DNA of 64,000 bases from contig CAVZTF010000003.1 of assembly GCA_963778185.1 (NCBI GenBank), forward strand, positions 806,001 through 870,000. The letters run 5' to 3'. Made by a program: the position numbers and the translations under genes. This stretch comes from RPQJ01 sp963778185 (GTDB lineage: Bacteria; Pseudomonadota; Gammaproteobacteria; Steroidobacterales; Steroidobacteraceae). The notes beneath the pieces are model-generated. The model had not been told where the DNA came from, searched no databases, and was given only the letters and a program-made list of their open reading frames with translations. How positions within the stretch are numbered: position 1 is the stretch's first letter; each line of letters starts with the position of its first letter. Shown here one piece after another: positions 7,740 to 16,611 of the stretch.

Positions 7740-9519
7740 GACAGCGGTCCGGATATCCGTACTGCTTCCAGTAATCGACCATGCCGATGCGCTCGGCCAG
7801 CTGCACGAAGCGGGGATCGTTGCGGAACGCGGCTCCCTCCTCAGACCACGCGATACCGAGGTCCCATTCGCCGACCCATGCGGTGGGATCCTGGTCGAGC
7901 GACTCGAACAGGATCGAGTAGACGAGGTCGATCTGCCCGAGTTGCAAGTACGGACCGACCAGCGACAGCTGGGGCACCGCTTTCGGATCCACTGCGCGCA
8001 ATTCCGCCACGATCCGGGGACGCAGCGACGGATCGGCGAGCGCGTCGATGAATTCCACCGCTTTCGGCCGGATCTCCTTCGGGATTCCGTCCTGCAGCGC
8101 GATCTGCCGCCGTGCCTCGTCCCACTGTTTGCGACGCACCGCGACCGAGGTTTCCACGCCGGAATGCTTCTTGCCGATGCCGAGGTCGGTCGCCATCTTC
8201 GAGTACCGAAGCGCCTGCTCGTCGTCACCCATCTGCAGGTAGGTATTGGCGAGATTCGCCGCGATGATCGGCGAGGTCGGATCGAGCTCCTGCGCGCGCT
8301 TCGCCTGTGACAGCGCCGCCTCGAGGCGCCCCACCCTCCAGAGCTGGATCGAATACCAGTGGTGTGGCGTGGCTTCGTTCGGCTCGAGCGAGATGGCGAA
8401 GTAGAAACCCGCCTCGGCGTCGAGCAGGTCGCCGCGCTCGGCGTTGATCTGCGCGAGCACTGCGTGCGCCTCGCCGATGTTCGGATCGAGCGACAGGGCC
8501 TGGCGCGCCGCCGCCTCCGCGAGCCCCAGGAACTCGTCGGCGTCGTCCTGCTCCGTGTAGCCCGGCAGCACGACGTAGGCGGAGGCGAGCGCGGCCCGCG
8601 CCCTTGCGAAGGCGGGATCGTGCCCGAGGGCCGACTGGTACAGCTCGATGGCCTGGCGGATGTTCTCCTCGCCACGGCGCTTCCAGGTGGCGCGGCCCTT
8701 CAGGTAGTGCTCGTAGGCCTCCACGTCCTGCGTCGGCGCCTTGTCGCGCATCGCAAGCTGCTGGTCCTTCGGGCCGAGCTCGATGCGGAGCTTCTCGACG
8801 ATCGCCCCCGCGATCTCGTCCTGCACCTGGAAGATGTCGGCGAGCTTGCGGTCGTAGGTCTCCGACCAGATGTGGAACCCGGTCTCGGTGTCGATCAGCT
8901 GCGCGGTGATGCGCACCTGGTCGCCCGCCTGGCGCACGCTGCCCTCGAGCACGGTCTCGACGCCGAGTTCGCGGCCCACTTCGCGGATGTCGAGGTTGCG
9001 GTCCTTGTAGGCGAACGAGGAGGTGCGCGAGGCGACCTTGAGGCCCGGCACGCGCGCCAGGAGGTTCAGCAGCTCCTCCGACATGCCGTCGCTGAAATAG
9101 TCGCGGGCGGGGTCGCCGCTCAGGTTGGTGAAGGGCAGGACCGCGATCGAGCCGTGCGGCTCACCCGCGACGGCCCGGCCGAGGCCGCGCTCGTACAGGA
9201 GATAGCCGAGCCCCGCCATGCAGGCGAGCACCAGGGCGAGGTAGGCGAAGCGCAGCCTCCGGTGCATGGACGGTGGCGTGCCGGCGAGCGGCTCGGTGCG
9301 CTCGATGCCCTGCGGCCCGACGTCGAAGATCCACGCGAGCAGCATGGCGATCGGAAAACCGATCATCAGGAAGACGACGATGAACGTGATCGTCCATTCG
9401 GGCAACCGCAGCGCCGGCAGCACGACGGAGCTCGCCTCCGTCACGACCCACGCAATCGCGCCGTAGGCGATGGCCACCTTGCCCACCCGCCGGCGCTTCA
9501 GTTCCGCGAAAAACGACAT
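7705..9519 (-). CDS. membrane-anchored TolB-like/TPR protein
   Basis: A 604-residue protein of a type common in environmental Gammaproteobacteria. It opens with MSFFAELKRRRVGKVAIAYG, has two or three membrane segments between residues 20 and 120, then a FlgO/TolB-N-like domain (SIAVLPFTNLSGDPARDYFSDGMSEELLN near 142, followed by VLEGSVRQAGDQVRITAQLID) that is usually fused to adenylate-cyclase or winged-helix regulators, and finally TPR repeats from about residue 280 to 440. There is no catalytic or DNA-binding domain here. The role is probably scaffolding or sensing at the membrane. It lies upstream of mutY with a short overlap. Confidence 0.72.
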   Translation of the reverse strand: MSFFAELKRRRVGKVAIAYGAIAWVVTEASSVVLPALRLPEWTITFIVVFLMIGFPIAMLLAWIFDVGPQGIERTEPLAGTPPSMHRRLRFAYLALVLACMAGLGYLLYERGLGRAVAGEPHGSIAVLPFTNLSGDPARDYFSDGMSEELLNLLARVPGLKVASRTSSFAYKDRNLDIREVGRELGVETVLEGSVRQAGDQVRITAQLIDTETGFHIWSETYDRKLADIFQVQDEIAGAIVEKLRIELGPKDQQLAMRDKAPTQDVEAYEHYLKGRATWKRRGEENIRQAIELYQSALGHDPAFARARAALASAYVVLPGYTEQDDADEFLGLAEAAARQALSLDPNIGEAHAVLAQINAERGDLLDAEAGFYFAISLEPNEATPHHWYSIQLWRVGRLEAALSQAKRAQELDPTSPIIAANLANTYLQMGDDEQALRYSKMATDLGIGKKHSGVETSVAVRRKQWDEARRQIALQDGIPKEIRPKAVEFIDALADPSLRPRIVAELRAVDPKAVPQLSLVGPYLQLGQIDLVYSILFESLDQDPTAWVGEWDLGIAWSEEGAAFRNDPRFVQLAERIGMVDYWKQYGYPDRCRAGTDTPLACS

Positions 9520-9587
9520 CGCATCCCCGCCCCGCTGCCAGGGCCCCTATTCTCCACGAATCGACCATCGGCGCGAGACCCGCCGCC

Positions 9588-10481
9588 CTATTTCCGACAC
9601 ACGTTGATGTCGCCGTTCAGCGTCTTGATCCGGACGCGGGTGCGGCCCGCCCCCTCGCGGAAGCGCAGCTCCCGGCCCGGGGCGTACTCGCTGGTGCGCA
9701 GCGGCTTCGGACCCATGCAGTTGCGAATCTCGCCGTTGAAGCTCGTGACCTCGTACTCGGCGTCGGCCGGGCCCGCCAGGTCGAGGCGCACGTCGCCGCT
9801 GATGCTCTCGATGTCGAAGCGCGCGTCAGCCGCCGGGCGGGTGGACATGCTGAGGTCCCCGCTCGTCGAGCGCACGCGAGAGCGGCTGGTGTCGCCGAGC
9901 CCGAGGTTGAAGTTGCCGCTGACCGTGTTCGCGTTGATCTCACCCGCCACCCTGGTAACCGTGGCATCACCGCTCACCGTGGTGATGTTGAGCAGCACCG
10001 GCTTGCCGGTGCCGGCCACCGTCACGTCACCGCTCACGGTCTTGCACTCCACGTCCTCGGCGACCGCTTGCGTGCGGACATCGCCGCTCACCGACTGCAG
10101 GCGCTGCGCGCCCTGCACGCCGGTCACGTTCACGTCGGCACTCACCGTATTGACGTACAGGGCGCTGCGCGCAGGGACCTTGACGGTAAGATCGCTGTCG
10201 TCGATCCCGTACGACTTGTTCGGCAGGATCACCTTGACCCGGGTGAGCTTGCCCGTGGTGGTGAACTCGAGGCGCTCGCTGCCCTCGCCCAGCTCGCCGG
10301 TCACTTCGACCTCGTTGCGATCCCAGGCGCTGACCGTGACGGACCCCGACGTGTTCGAGACCTCGACCTGGCCGGCGGCATCCGCCGGCTTGCGCTGGTT
10401 GATGGGCGATCCGGCGAGCGCCGCCAGCGGCGCGAGTGCCATGAATGCCCAGCCTGCGCGCAATCCCCGTTCGATCCTCAT
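9588..10481 (-). CDS. exported DUF4097 beta-solenoid protein
   Basis: A 297-residue exported protein (signal peptide to about residue 23, ending ALAG). The body consists of eight or nine tandem strands-turn repeats of about 19-20 residues with the core t-v-S-G-D-v: VSADVNV, VSGDVRT, VSGDVTV, VSGDATV, VSGNFNL, TSGDLSM, ISGDVRL, FNGEIRN, LNGDINV. This is the DUF4097 putative-adhesin fold, a right-handed beta helix. It is the third gene of a sigma / anti-sigma operon, its ATG overlapping the previous stop (ATGA), so it is probably an envelope target or sensor of that ECF system. Its ligand is unknown. Confidence 0.82.
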   Translation of the reverse strand: MRIERGLRAGWAFMALAPLAALAGSPINQRKPADAAGQVEVSNTSGSVTVSAWDRNEVEVTGELGEGSERLEFTTTGKLTRVKVILPNKSYGIDDSDLTVKVPARSALYVNTVSADVNVTGVQGAQRLQSVSGDVRTQAVAEDVECKTVSGDVTVAGTGKPVLLNITTVSGDATVTRVAGEINANTVSGNFNLGLGDTSRSRVRSTSGDLSMSTRPAADARFDIESISGDVRLDLAGPADAEYEVTSFNGEIRNCMGPKPLRTSEYAPGRELRFREGAGRTRVRIKTLNGDINVCRK

Positions 10482-11068
10482 AGCTTCATCCCCTTCGCAT
10501 CCGTCGAGGCCGTGGCCCCATTCGTGCCGGTCAAGTCGTTGACGCTCGCGAGCACCGCGAGCTCGTCCTGGTAGGCGTTCAGCAGCAGTTCCTCGAGCAG
10601 CGGATCGCCCGGCTGCAGCGCGAGCGCCGCGTTGATCTCCGCCGTCGCGCGGCGGATCTCCGCGAGGTTGGCCTCGAGCTTCTGCCGTGCCGAGGCTGGC
10701 AGCCGGTCCACGCGGCTCGCGAGCATGTCCGCCAGCTGCTGGCGGGCGGCCACGTAGCCGGGATCGGGCGCGTAGGCGGCGCCGAACGCCGCGGGCCGGA
10801 GGTCGGTCGCCGCGGCCGGAGCGGCCGTCGAGCGCGCCACCCGGGCCTCGTCGCGTCGCACCAGGTTTGCGGTGAGCAGGGACGAGCCCACCACCAGCAG
10901 CACTCCCGCCGCGAGCTGCCATGCCCAGCGCCGGCCAAGCCGGTTGTCCCGGGCCTGCAGCCGTGCCTCGATCGCAGGCCACAGATCCTGCGCCGGATCG
11001 ACGCCGCGCGGCAAACGCCCGAGCGCCTCGTCGAGTCGCCTCGTCGCATCGCGCTCTTCGTGGGTCAT
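10478..11068 (-). CDS. probable membrane-bound anti-sigma factor
   Basis: A 196-residue protein with a cytoplasmic N-terminus (about 45 residues, MTHEERDATRRLDEALGRLP), one membrane helix near residues 48-66 (WQLAAGVLLVVGSSLLTANLV) and a periplasmic, mostly helical C-terminus. The N-domain lacks the H-x3-C-x2-C zinc motif of ZAS anti-sigmas. The role is inferred from topology and position: its ATG overlaps the stop of the ECF sigma gene (ATGA), and its own stop overlaps the DUF4097 gene. The sequence alone would not identify it. Confidence 0.65.
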   Translation of the reverse strand: MTHEERDATRRLDEALGRLPRGVDPAQDLWPAIEARLQARDNRLGRRWAWQLAAGVLLVVGSSLLTANLVRRDEARVARSTAAPAAATDLRPAAFGAAYAPDPGYVAARQQLADMLASRVDRLPASARQKLEANLAEIRRATAEINAALALQPGDPLLEELLLNAYQDELAVLASVNDLTGTNGATASTDAKGMKL

Positions 11069-11652
11069 GACGCCACCTCCTCGTCGTACAGTCGCGCGGC
11101 CAGGAGCTGCCGGGCCCGGTGCAGCTGCGCCTTGCAGGTGCCGACCGCAATGCCGAGCATCGAAGCCGTCTCCTCGTGCGAGTACCCGTAGAGTCCCGCC
11201 AGCACCAGCACCCGGCGAGCGCCGGCGGGCAGGCTCGCAATCCCGGCCTCCAGGTCGCGCAGAACGCCCAGGTCCGCCACCGCCGGATCCGCGAGCGTGT
11301 CGGCCGCCAGCTCGTCGGCCGAAGCGTGCTTGCCCAGGCTCTCCCCGCGCTTGCGGCCTTGCGCCAGCGCCACATTCACCGCGATCCGGTACAGCCAGGT
11401 GCCGTAGCGGCTGCGCTGCTCGAATGCAGGCAGACTTTTCCACGCCTGCACGAAGGCCTCCTGGGTGCAGTCTTCGGCGGTTGCGACGTTAGCAGTCATG
11501 CGCAAGCACAGTCCGTATACCTTGCCGACGTGCAGCCGGTAGAGCTGCTCGAACGCCGTCTTCGAGCCGCGGGCCGCTTCCGCCACGAGCTTGCGTTCGT
11601 CGGCCGCGCGCCGCGCAAGCTCGATCTCCGTCTCGGCCCCCGTCTCAGCCAA
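11065..11652 (-). CDS. ECF RNA polymerase sigma factor
   Basis: A 195-residue sigma-70 family protein of the extracytoplasmic-function type. Region 2 is visible from FEQLYRLHVGKVYGLCLRM to EDCTQEAFVQAWKSLPAFEQRSRYGTWLYRIAVNVA (residues 34-95), and region 4 from LPAGARRVLVLAGLYGYSHEETASMLGIAVGTCKAQLHRAR (about 140-180), which holds the -35 helix-turn-helix. It leads the three-gene operon with the anti-sigma and DUF4097 genes. It is unrelated in position to the second ECF factor at 38.4 kb and lacks that gene's mirror promoter. Confidence 0.92.
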   Translation of the reverse strand: MAETGAETEIELARRAADERKLVAEAARGSKTAFEQLYRLHVGKVYGLCLRMTANVATAEDCTQEAFVQAWKSLPAFEQRSRYGTWLYRIAVNVALAQGRKRGESLGKHASADELAADTLADPAVADLGVLRDLEAGIASLPAGARRVLVLAGLYGYSHEETASMLGIAVGTCKAQLHRARQLLAARLYDEEVAS

Positions 11653-11790
11653 CGCCCACCTCGGAGTTGTCCCCGGACTTTCGGGCCCGGCCGGTCATCC
11701 TACACAGCCCGCCGGCCCCCAAGGGCCCGCAAGACCACTCTCGCAGCTTAAGATGCCCGGGCACGCCAAAAGGTTTGCCCGGAGGCCCAA

Positions 11791-12582
11791 ATGACCCAGA
11801 ACGTGCGCATCGAGCGCAGCGGACCCGTCGCGACCGTCGTCCTGGACCGCCCGGAGACGCGCAATGCGGTGGACCCTCCGACCGCGGCGGCTCTCGCGGA
11901 GGCTTTCGTCGAGATCGAGCGGGACGACGCGATCCACGTCACCGTCCTCTGGGGCGCCGGCGGCACCTTCTGCGCCGGTGCAGACCTGCAGGCCGTGGCT
12001 CGAGGCTGGGATCCCGGGCGACTCCGCGCACCGAGCGGGGACCCCCTCGACGCGTTCGGACCGATGGGCCCGACGCGCCTGCGGCTCAGCAAGCCCGTGA
12101 TCGCGGCCGTCGCGGGCCACGCCGTGGCCGGCGGCCTCGAGCTCGCCCTGTGGTGCGACCTGCGCGTCGCGGAGGAAGACGCCGTGTTCGGCGTGTTCTG
12201 CCGTCGCTGGGGCGTGCCGCTCATCGACGGCGGCACGCTGCGCCTGCCTCGGCTCGTCGGCGCGAGTCGCGCACTGGACATGGTCCTGACCGGCCGCCCG
12301 GTGGGTGCGGCCGAGGCCCTGTCCATCGGGCTCGCGAACCGGATCGTGCCGAAGGGCCATGCCCGCGCGGCGGCCGAAGCGCTGGCGGAGGAGATCGCGG
12401 CATTTCCGCAGGGCTGCCTGCGCGCGGATCGCGCCTCGGTCCTCGGTCAGTCCGGGCTCAGCGAGGCCGCTGCGCTCGCCGCCGAGCATGGGCGAGGCCT
12501 CGAAGTGCTGAAGAGCGGCGAGTCGGCCGCGGGCGCCGCGCGATTCGTTCGCGGGGCGGGTCGCGGCGGACGGCCGGTCTAG
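11791..12582 (+). CDS. enoyl-CoA hydratase/isomerase family protein
   Basis: A 263-residue crotonase-fold enzyme acting on acyl-CoA thioesters. The oxyanion-hole segments are GTFCAGADLQAV near residue 52 and AAVAGHAVAGGLELALWCDLRVA near 108; GVPLIDGGTLRLPRLVG follows. One usual catalytic glutamate position (GLxPE-type loop) reads VPLIDGG, so classical hydratase activity is not assured. A member of the non-hydrating crotonases is possible. Its TAG stop shares CTAG with the convergent M20 amidohydrolase gene. Confidence 0.85.
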   Translation: MTQNVRIERSGPVATVVLDRPETRNAVDPPTAAALAEAFVEIERDDAIHVTVLWGAGGTFCAGADLQAVARGWDPGRLRAPSGDPLDAFGPMGPTRLRLSKPVIAAVAGHAVAGGLELALWCDLRVAEEDAVFGVFCRRWGVPLIDGGTLRLPRLVGASRALDMVLTGRPVGAAEALSIGLANRIVPKGHARAAAEALAEEIAAFPQGCLRADRASVLGQSGLSEAAALAAEHGRGLEVLKSGESAAGAARFVRGAGRGGRPV

Positions 12583-13886
12583 CGCCCCGCGCCCTGCAGG
12601 TAATCCACGGTGAGCCCGACCATGGCCTTAACGCCAATCTGCAGGCTCGACTCGTCGACGTAGAAACTGGGCGAATGGTTGCTCGGGGCCTTGGTCGCAT
12701 CCTGTCCCTGCGGAGTGGAGCCCACGAAGAAGTACAGGCTGGGGACGCGCGCCGCGAACACGGCGAAGTCCTCCGAGGCGGTGACGAACGGAATCTCGCG
12801 CACCTTGCCCGCGCCTGCGACGCGCTCGAGCGTCGGCAGCATGCGCTTCGTGAGCTTAGGATCGTTCACCAGCACCGGATTGTTGTCGGTCGCGATCTCG
12901 ACCTCGGCGGTCGCGCCGGCGGAGGCCGCAATGTCCTTCGCGGTGCGTGTGAGCCGGTCGATGATCTCCTGGCGCACGCCGTCATCGAAGGTGCGGAAGG
13001 TGCCGACCAGCTCGACGGAGTCCGGGATGATGTTGTTGCGGATGCCGCCCTTGATGGCGCCCACCGAGAGCACGGCCGGCCACTGCGTGATATCGGTCTG
13101 GCGGCTGACGATCGTCTGCATGCCGAGCACGACCTGCGAGGCGACCACGATCGGGTCCACGCCGCGCCAGGGCGAGGAGCCGTGGGTCTGCCGTCCCTTG
13201 ACCACGATGCGGTAGCGATCCGAGGCCGCCATCAACGGCCCGCTGCGGTAGCCGATCTCGCCCGCGTTCTGCGGCGCCCACAGGTGCAGGCCGAACACGG
13301 CCTCCGGCCTCACTCCGTCGAACACGCCCTCCTCGAGCATGAGCGGCGCGCCGCCGTCTTCGCCGTCGGGTGCGCCCTCCTCCGCCGGCTGGAAGACGAA
13401 CAGGACCGTCCCCGGCAGCCCGGCGCGCAGGCCGACGAGCGCCTGCGCCGCGCCCATCAGCATCGCGGTGTGCCCGTCGTGGCCGCAGGCGTGCATCACG
13501 CCGACCTTCTCGCCGCGATAGTCCGTCGTGGTGGTGGACTTGAACGGCAGGTCCACCTGTTCGGTCACCGGCAATGCGTCCATGTCGGCCCGGAGCGCGA
13601 TGACCGGGCCCGGCTGGCCGCCGCGCAGCACTCCGACGACGCCCGTGTGTGCGACCCCGGTGCGCACCTCGAGGCCGAGCGACTTCAGGTGCTCGGCGAC
13701 TTTCTTCGACGTGCGGAACTCGCGGTTGCCAAGCTCAGGGTTCTGGTGGAAATCGCGCCGCCAGGTCACGACCTGCGCTGCGACGGCCTGCGCAGCCGCG
13801 TCGACCTGCTGATCCGAGACCACGGCACCCGCGGGTGCCGCGGCATACAGCAGCAGGGCAGCGGCGAGCGATCGACGTTTTGTCAT
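12579..13886 (-). CDS. exported M20 family amidohydrolase
   Basis: A 435-residue metallopeptidase/amidohydrolase of the M20D (hippurate hydrolase-like) group. MTKRRSLAAALLLYAAAPAGA at the start is a signal peptide, so it works in the periplasm. Metal-site motifs are MHACGHDGHTAMLMGAA near residue 130 and FQPAEEGAPDGEDGG near 160; the dimerisation insert begins near GRQTHGSSPWRGVDP. The ATG at 13886 is preferred over an upstream in-frame codon because the signal peptide starts there. It hydrolyses an N-acyl amino acid or peptide; the true substrate is unknown. Divergent from the gamma-glutamyltransferase gene, suggesting joint peptide turnover. Confidence 0.88.
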   Translation of the reverse strand: MTKRRSLAAALLLYAAAPAGAVVSDQQVDAAAQAVAAQVVTWRRDFHQNPELGNREFRTSKKVAEHLKSLGLEVRTGVAHTGVVGVLRGGQPGPVIALRADMDALPVTEQVDLPFKSTTTTDYRGEKVGVMHACGHDGHTAMLMGAAQALVGLRAGLPGTVLFVFQPAEEGAPDGEDGGAPLMLEEGVFDGVRPEAVFGLHLWAPQNAGEIGYRSGPLMAASDRYRIVVKGRQTHGSSPWRGVDPIVVASQVVLGMQTIVSRQTDITQWPAVLSVGAIKGGIRNNIIPDSVELVGTFRTFDDGVRQEIIDRLTRTAKDIAASAGATAEVEIATDNNPVLVNDPKLTKRMLPTLERVAGAGKVREIPFVTASEDFAVFAARVPSLYFFVGSTPQGQDATKAPSNHSPSFYVDESSLQIGVKAMVGLTVDYLQGAGR

Positions 13887-13965
13887 GGCGTGGCTTCCGT
13901 AGGCCGAAGGCGACGAAGAATAGCGTGAATGTGGCGCCCACGCCGTGCCCCGATGGTTCGCGCCG

Positions 13966-13971
13966 TATACT
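13966..13971 (+). promoter_or_regulatory. -10 box for gamma-glutamyltransferase gene
   Basis: TATACT lies 30 bases before the proposed ATG at 14002, in the divergent gap with the M20 gene. The -35 is not clear. Confidence 0.35.
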
Positions 13972-14001
13972 GCGGCGAAAACCGTCAACCGGATGGTCCG
14001 C

Positions 14002-15906
14002 ATGAAGCCGAGATTTACGGCCGCCGCCGCACTACTCCTCGCGAGTCTCACGACCATGACTCACAGCACGCCCGCGCTCGGGCAGGCCGTCACGCCGGCC
14101 GTGCCGCGCTCGATCGCCAGGACCCAGAAGCCGCCGCTGCACGGCCGCCAGTGGATGGCGATCACCGGCAAGCCGCTCGCCGCCACCGCAGGCGCCATGA
14201 TGTTCCAGCGCGGCGGCAACGCGGTGGATGCGGCCTGCGCGATGATCGCCGCCACCTCCACGATGTGGGACGTGCTCTCCTGGGGCGGGGAGACGCAGGC
14301 GCTGGTCTACGATCCGCGCTCGAAGAAGGTCATCGCCATCAACGGCCTCGGCGTGGCGCCCTCGGGCGCGACCGTCGAGTTCTATCGCAAGCAGGGGCTC
14401 GAATATCCGCCGGCCCATGGCCCGCTCGCGGCCGTGACCCCGGGCACGCCGGGCGGATTGATGCTGATGCTCTCCGAGTACGGCACGCTGTCGCTGGCCG
14501 AAGTGCTTGCGCCGGCGATCGAGCTCGCGGATGGTTATCCCATCGACGCGGAGACCGCCGACAACATCGAGCGATGGAAGGACAGGCTCAAGGAGTGGCC
14601 GTACTCGAAGCAGGTCATGCTGCCGCACCTCGGCGGGGCGCGCGAGGCGCCGCGTGCGGGCGAGATCTTCCGCCAGCCCGACCTCGCCGCGACGCTGCGC
14701 AAGCTCGTCGAGGCGGAAAAGCTCGCGCACGCCGCCGGCATGTCGCGCAAGGACGCCATCGCGGCGGCGCACGAGCGCTTCTACCGCGGCGACATCGCGC
14801 ATGACTTCGTGCGCGGCGTCCGCGAACAGGGCGGCCTCATCACGGTCGAGGACCTCGCGACATGGCGTCCGCGCGTCGAAGAACCGCTGCACACGAATTA
14901 TCGCGGCATCGACGTCTACAAGCTCGATACCTGGACGCAGGGACCGGCGCTGCTGCAGTCGCTCAACCTGCTCGAGGGCTTCGACCTGAAGGGCATGGGC
15001 TACAACAGCGCCAACTACATCCACACGCTGTACCAGGCGATGAACCTCGCTTTCGCCGACCGCGACTTCTACTACGGCGACCCCTACTTCCCGCCCGACG
15101 AGCCTCGCCGCGGCTTGCTGTCGAAGGAGTATGCGAAGGCCCGCGCAGCCACGATCCGCATGGACCGCAATGATGCGGTCGCCGGGCCCGGCGATCCGTA
15201 TCCGTTCCAGGGCGGCAGGAACCCCTATGCGGACCTGCTCGAGAAGCAGCGCCGGGCCGCGCTCGCCGACCCGCCGCGCGAACTCACGGCCGGCGCCCTG
15301 GCCAGGTTCAAGGAGGGATTCCAGAGCGGCACGACGAGCGTCATCGCGGCGGACGCGCAGGGCTGGCTGGTCTCGGTCACGCCGAGCGGCGGCTGGATCC
15401 CGGCCACCATCGCCGGCCGCACCGGGATCGGGCTGAGCCAGCGAATGCAGTCCTTCGTGCTCGACCCCGCCATCAATCCGTACAACGTGCTCGAGCCCGG
15501 CAAGCGGCCGCGGGTGACGCTCACGCCGAGCATCGCGCTGCGCGACGGCAAGCCCTGGCTCGCCTTCGCCGTGCAGGGCGGGGATTCGCAGGACCAGAAC
15601 CTGCTGCAGTTCTTCCTGAACGTCATCGAGTTCGGCATGACGCCGCAGGAAGCGTCGGAGGCGGCGAACTTCAACAGCTACCAGATGAAGAGCTCCTTCG
15701 ACAAGCACGAGTCCGAAGCCGGGCGAATCGTGCTGAACGAGTCCGTCCCGCAGTGGGTGCGCAGGGAACTCGCGCTGCGCGGCTACAAGTTGGAGTTCGA
15801 GCCGCGGACCTCCGGGCCCATCAACGCCATCATGATCGATCGTGAGAACGGCTCATTCTGGGGTGGCTCGAGCAACCACGGCGAGGATTACGGCGTGGCG
15901 TGGTGA
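14002..15906 (+). CDS. gamma-glutamyltransferase family protein
   Basis: A 634-residue N-terminal-nucleophile hydrolase, exported (signal peptide in residues 1-30 ending ALG). It would cleave gamma-glutamyl amides such as glutathione after self-processing. Family motifs include GGNAVDAACAMIAATSTMWDV near residue 73, AVTPGTPGGLMLML near 145 and AFADRDFYYGDP near 352. The autoprocessing threonine should be T444 or T445 in SGTTSVIAAD; the usual TTHxSV lacks its two middle residues here, so substrate range may differ. An ATG at 13993 is an alternative start three codons earlier. Confidence 0.88.
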   Translation: MKPRFTAAAALLLASLTTMTHSTPALGQAVTPAVPRSIARTQKPPLHGRQWMAITGKPLAATAGAMMFQRGGNAVDAACAMIAATSTMWDVLSWGGETQALVYDPRSKKVIAINGLGVAPSGATVEFYRKQGLEYPPAHGPLAAVTPGTPGGLMLMLSEYGTLSLAEVLAPAIELADGYPIDAETADNIERWKDRLKEWPYSKQVMLPHLGGAREAPRAGEIFRQPDLAATLRKLVEAEKLAHAAGMSRKDAIAAAHERFYRGDIAHDFVRGVREQGGLITVEDLATWRPRVEEPLHTNYRGIDVYKLDTWTQGPALLQSLNLLEGFDLKGMGYNSANYIHTLYQAMNLAFADRDFYYGDPYFPPDEPRRGLLSKEYAKARAATIRMDRNDAVAGPGDPYPFQGGRNPYADLLEKQRRAALADPPRELTAGALARFKEGFQSGTTSVIAADAQGWLVSVTPSGGWIPATIAGRTGIGLSQRMQSFVLDPAINPYNVLEPGKRPRVTLTPSIALRDGKPWLAFAVQGGDSQDQNLLQFFLNVIEFGMTPQEASEAANFNSYQMKSSFDKHESEAGRIVLNESVPQWVRRELALRGYKLEFEPRTSGPINAIMIDRENGSFWGGSSNHGEDYGVAW

Positions 15907-16005
15907 TTTTGCGCCGCACGATTGCACCCCCCGGAGCGGGGGACTAGGCTGCGGGCGTCCGGACGATCCTGCGACACAGCTTCTTCACCCCAGGGGGGAG
16001 CGGCC

Positions 16006-16611
16006 ATGAGCAAGTGGTGGTGGCGCGCGGATTACGTCGAGACGTGCAACTGCGCGCACGGCTGTCCCTGCAACTTCACCATGATCCCGACGCACGGCCA
16101 GTGCCACGGGATCGACAGCTTTCACATCCGCGAGGGCGAGAGCGACGGCGTGCGGCTCGACGGACTCAACGCCGCGCTCGTCTTCGCGTGGCCGGGCCCG
16201 ATCCACCACGGGCACGGACGCGGCGTCGTCTACATCGACGACCGCGCGAGCCCCGAGCAGCACTCCGCGCTCGAGAGCATCCTGACCGGCGAGGCCGGGC
16301 CCGGCGGTCCGTTCGAGATATTCCGCGGCACCTTCGATCAGCGGCCGAAGGTCATGGCGGGGCCGATGACGTTCGCGGTCGACGGGCGGCGCGCCAGGAT
16401 CGCGCTCGGCGGACTCGCCGAGGTGAAGGTCGGACCCGTCATCTCGGACATGGACGGCAGCGAGGCCAACGCGCGCCTGGTGCTGCCCGACGGCTTCATC
16501 TTCAAGGACGGCGTCGTGGTCAACGTCGATGACGGCCACGTGCGCGGCGGCGGCCTCGAGTTCGACTACCGCAACTGCAGCGCCTTCATCGCGGACGTGG
16601 CCTACAACTGA
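16006..16611 (+). CDS. DUF1326 cysteine-cluster protein
   Basis: A 201-residue cytoplasmic protein of DUF1326. Its N-terminus holds a four-cysteine cluster C14-x-C16-x3-C20-x-C22 (ETCNCAHGCPCNF), suited to binding a soft metal, followed by a compact beta-rich domain ending FDYRNCSAFIADVAYN. Function is not known experimentally for this family. The ATG is preceded by GGGGGGAG at 15992-15999. Its TGA overlaps the ATG of the DUF2182 membrane gene by one base, a pairing often seen for these two families, so they probably act together. Confidence 0.83.
   Translation: MSKWWWRADYVETCNCAHGCPCNFTMIPTHGQCHGIDSFHIREGESDGVRLDGLNAALVFAWPGPIHHGHGRGVVYIDDRASPEQHSALESILTGEAGPGGPFEIFRGTFDQRPKVMAGPMTFAVDGRRARIALGGLAEVKVGPVISDMDGSEANARLVLPDGFIFKDGVVVNVDDGHVRGGGLEFDYRNCSAFIADVAYN

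Noticed and set aside
14032..15708. Minus-strand open frame opposite the gamma-glutamyltransferase gene
   Set aside because: Shadow frame; no recognisable protein.
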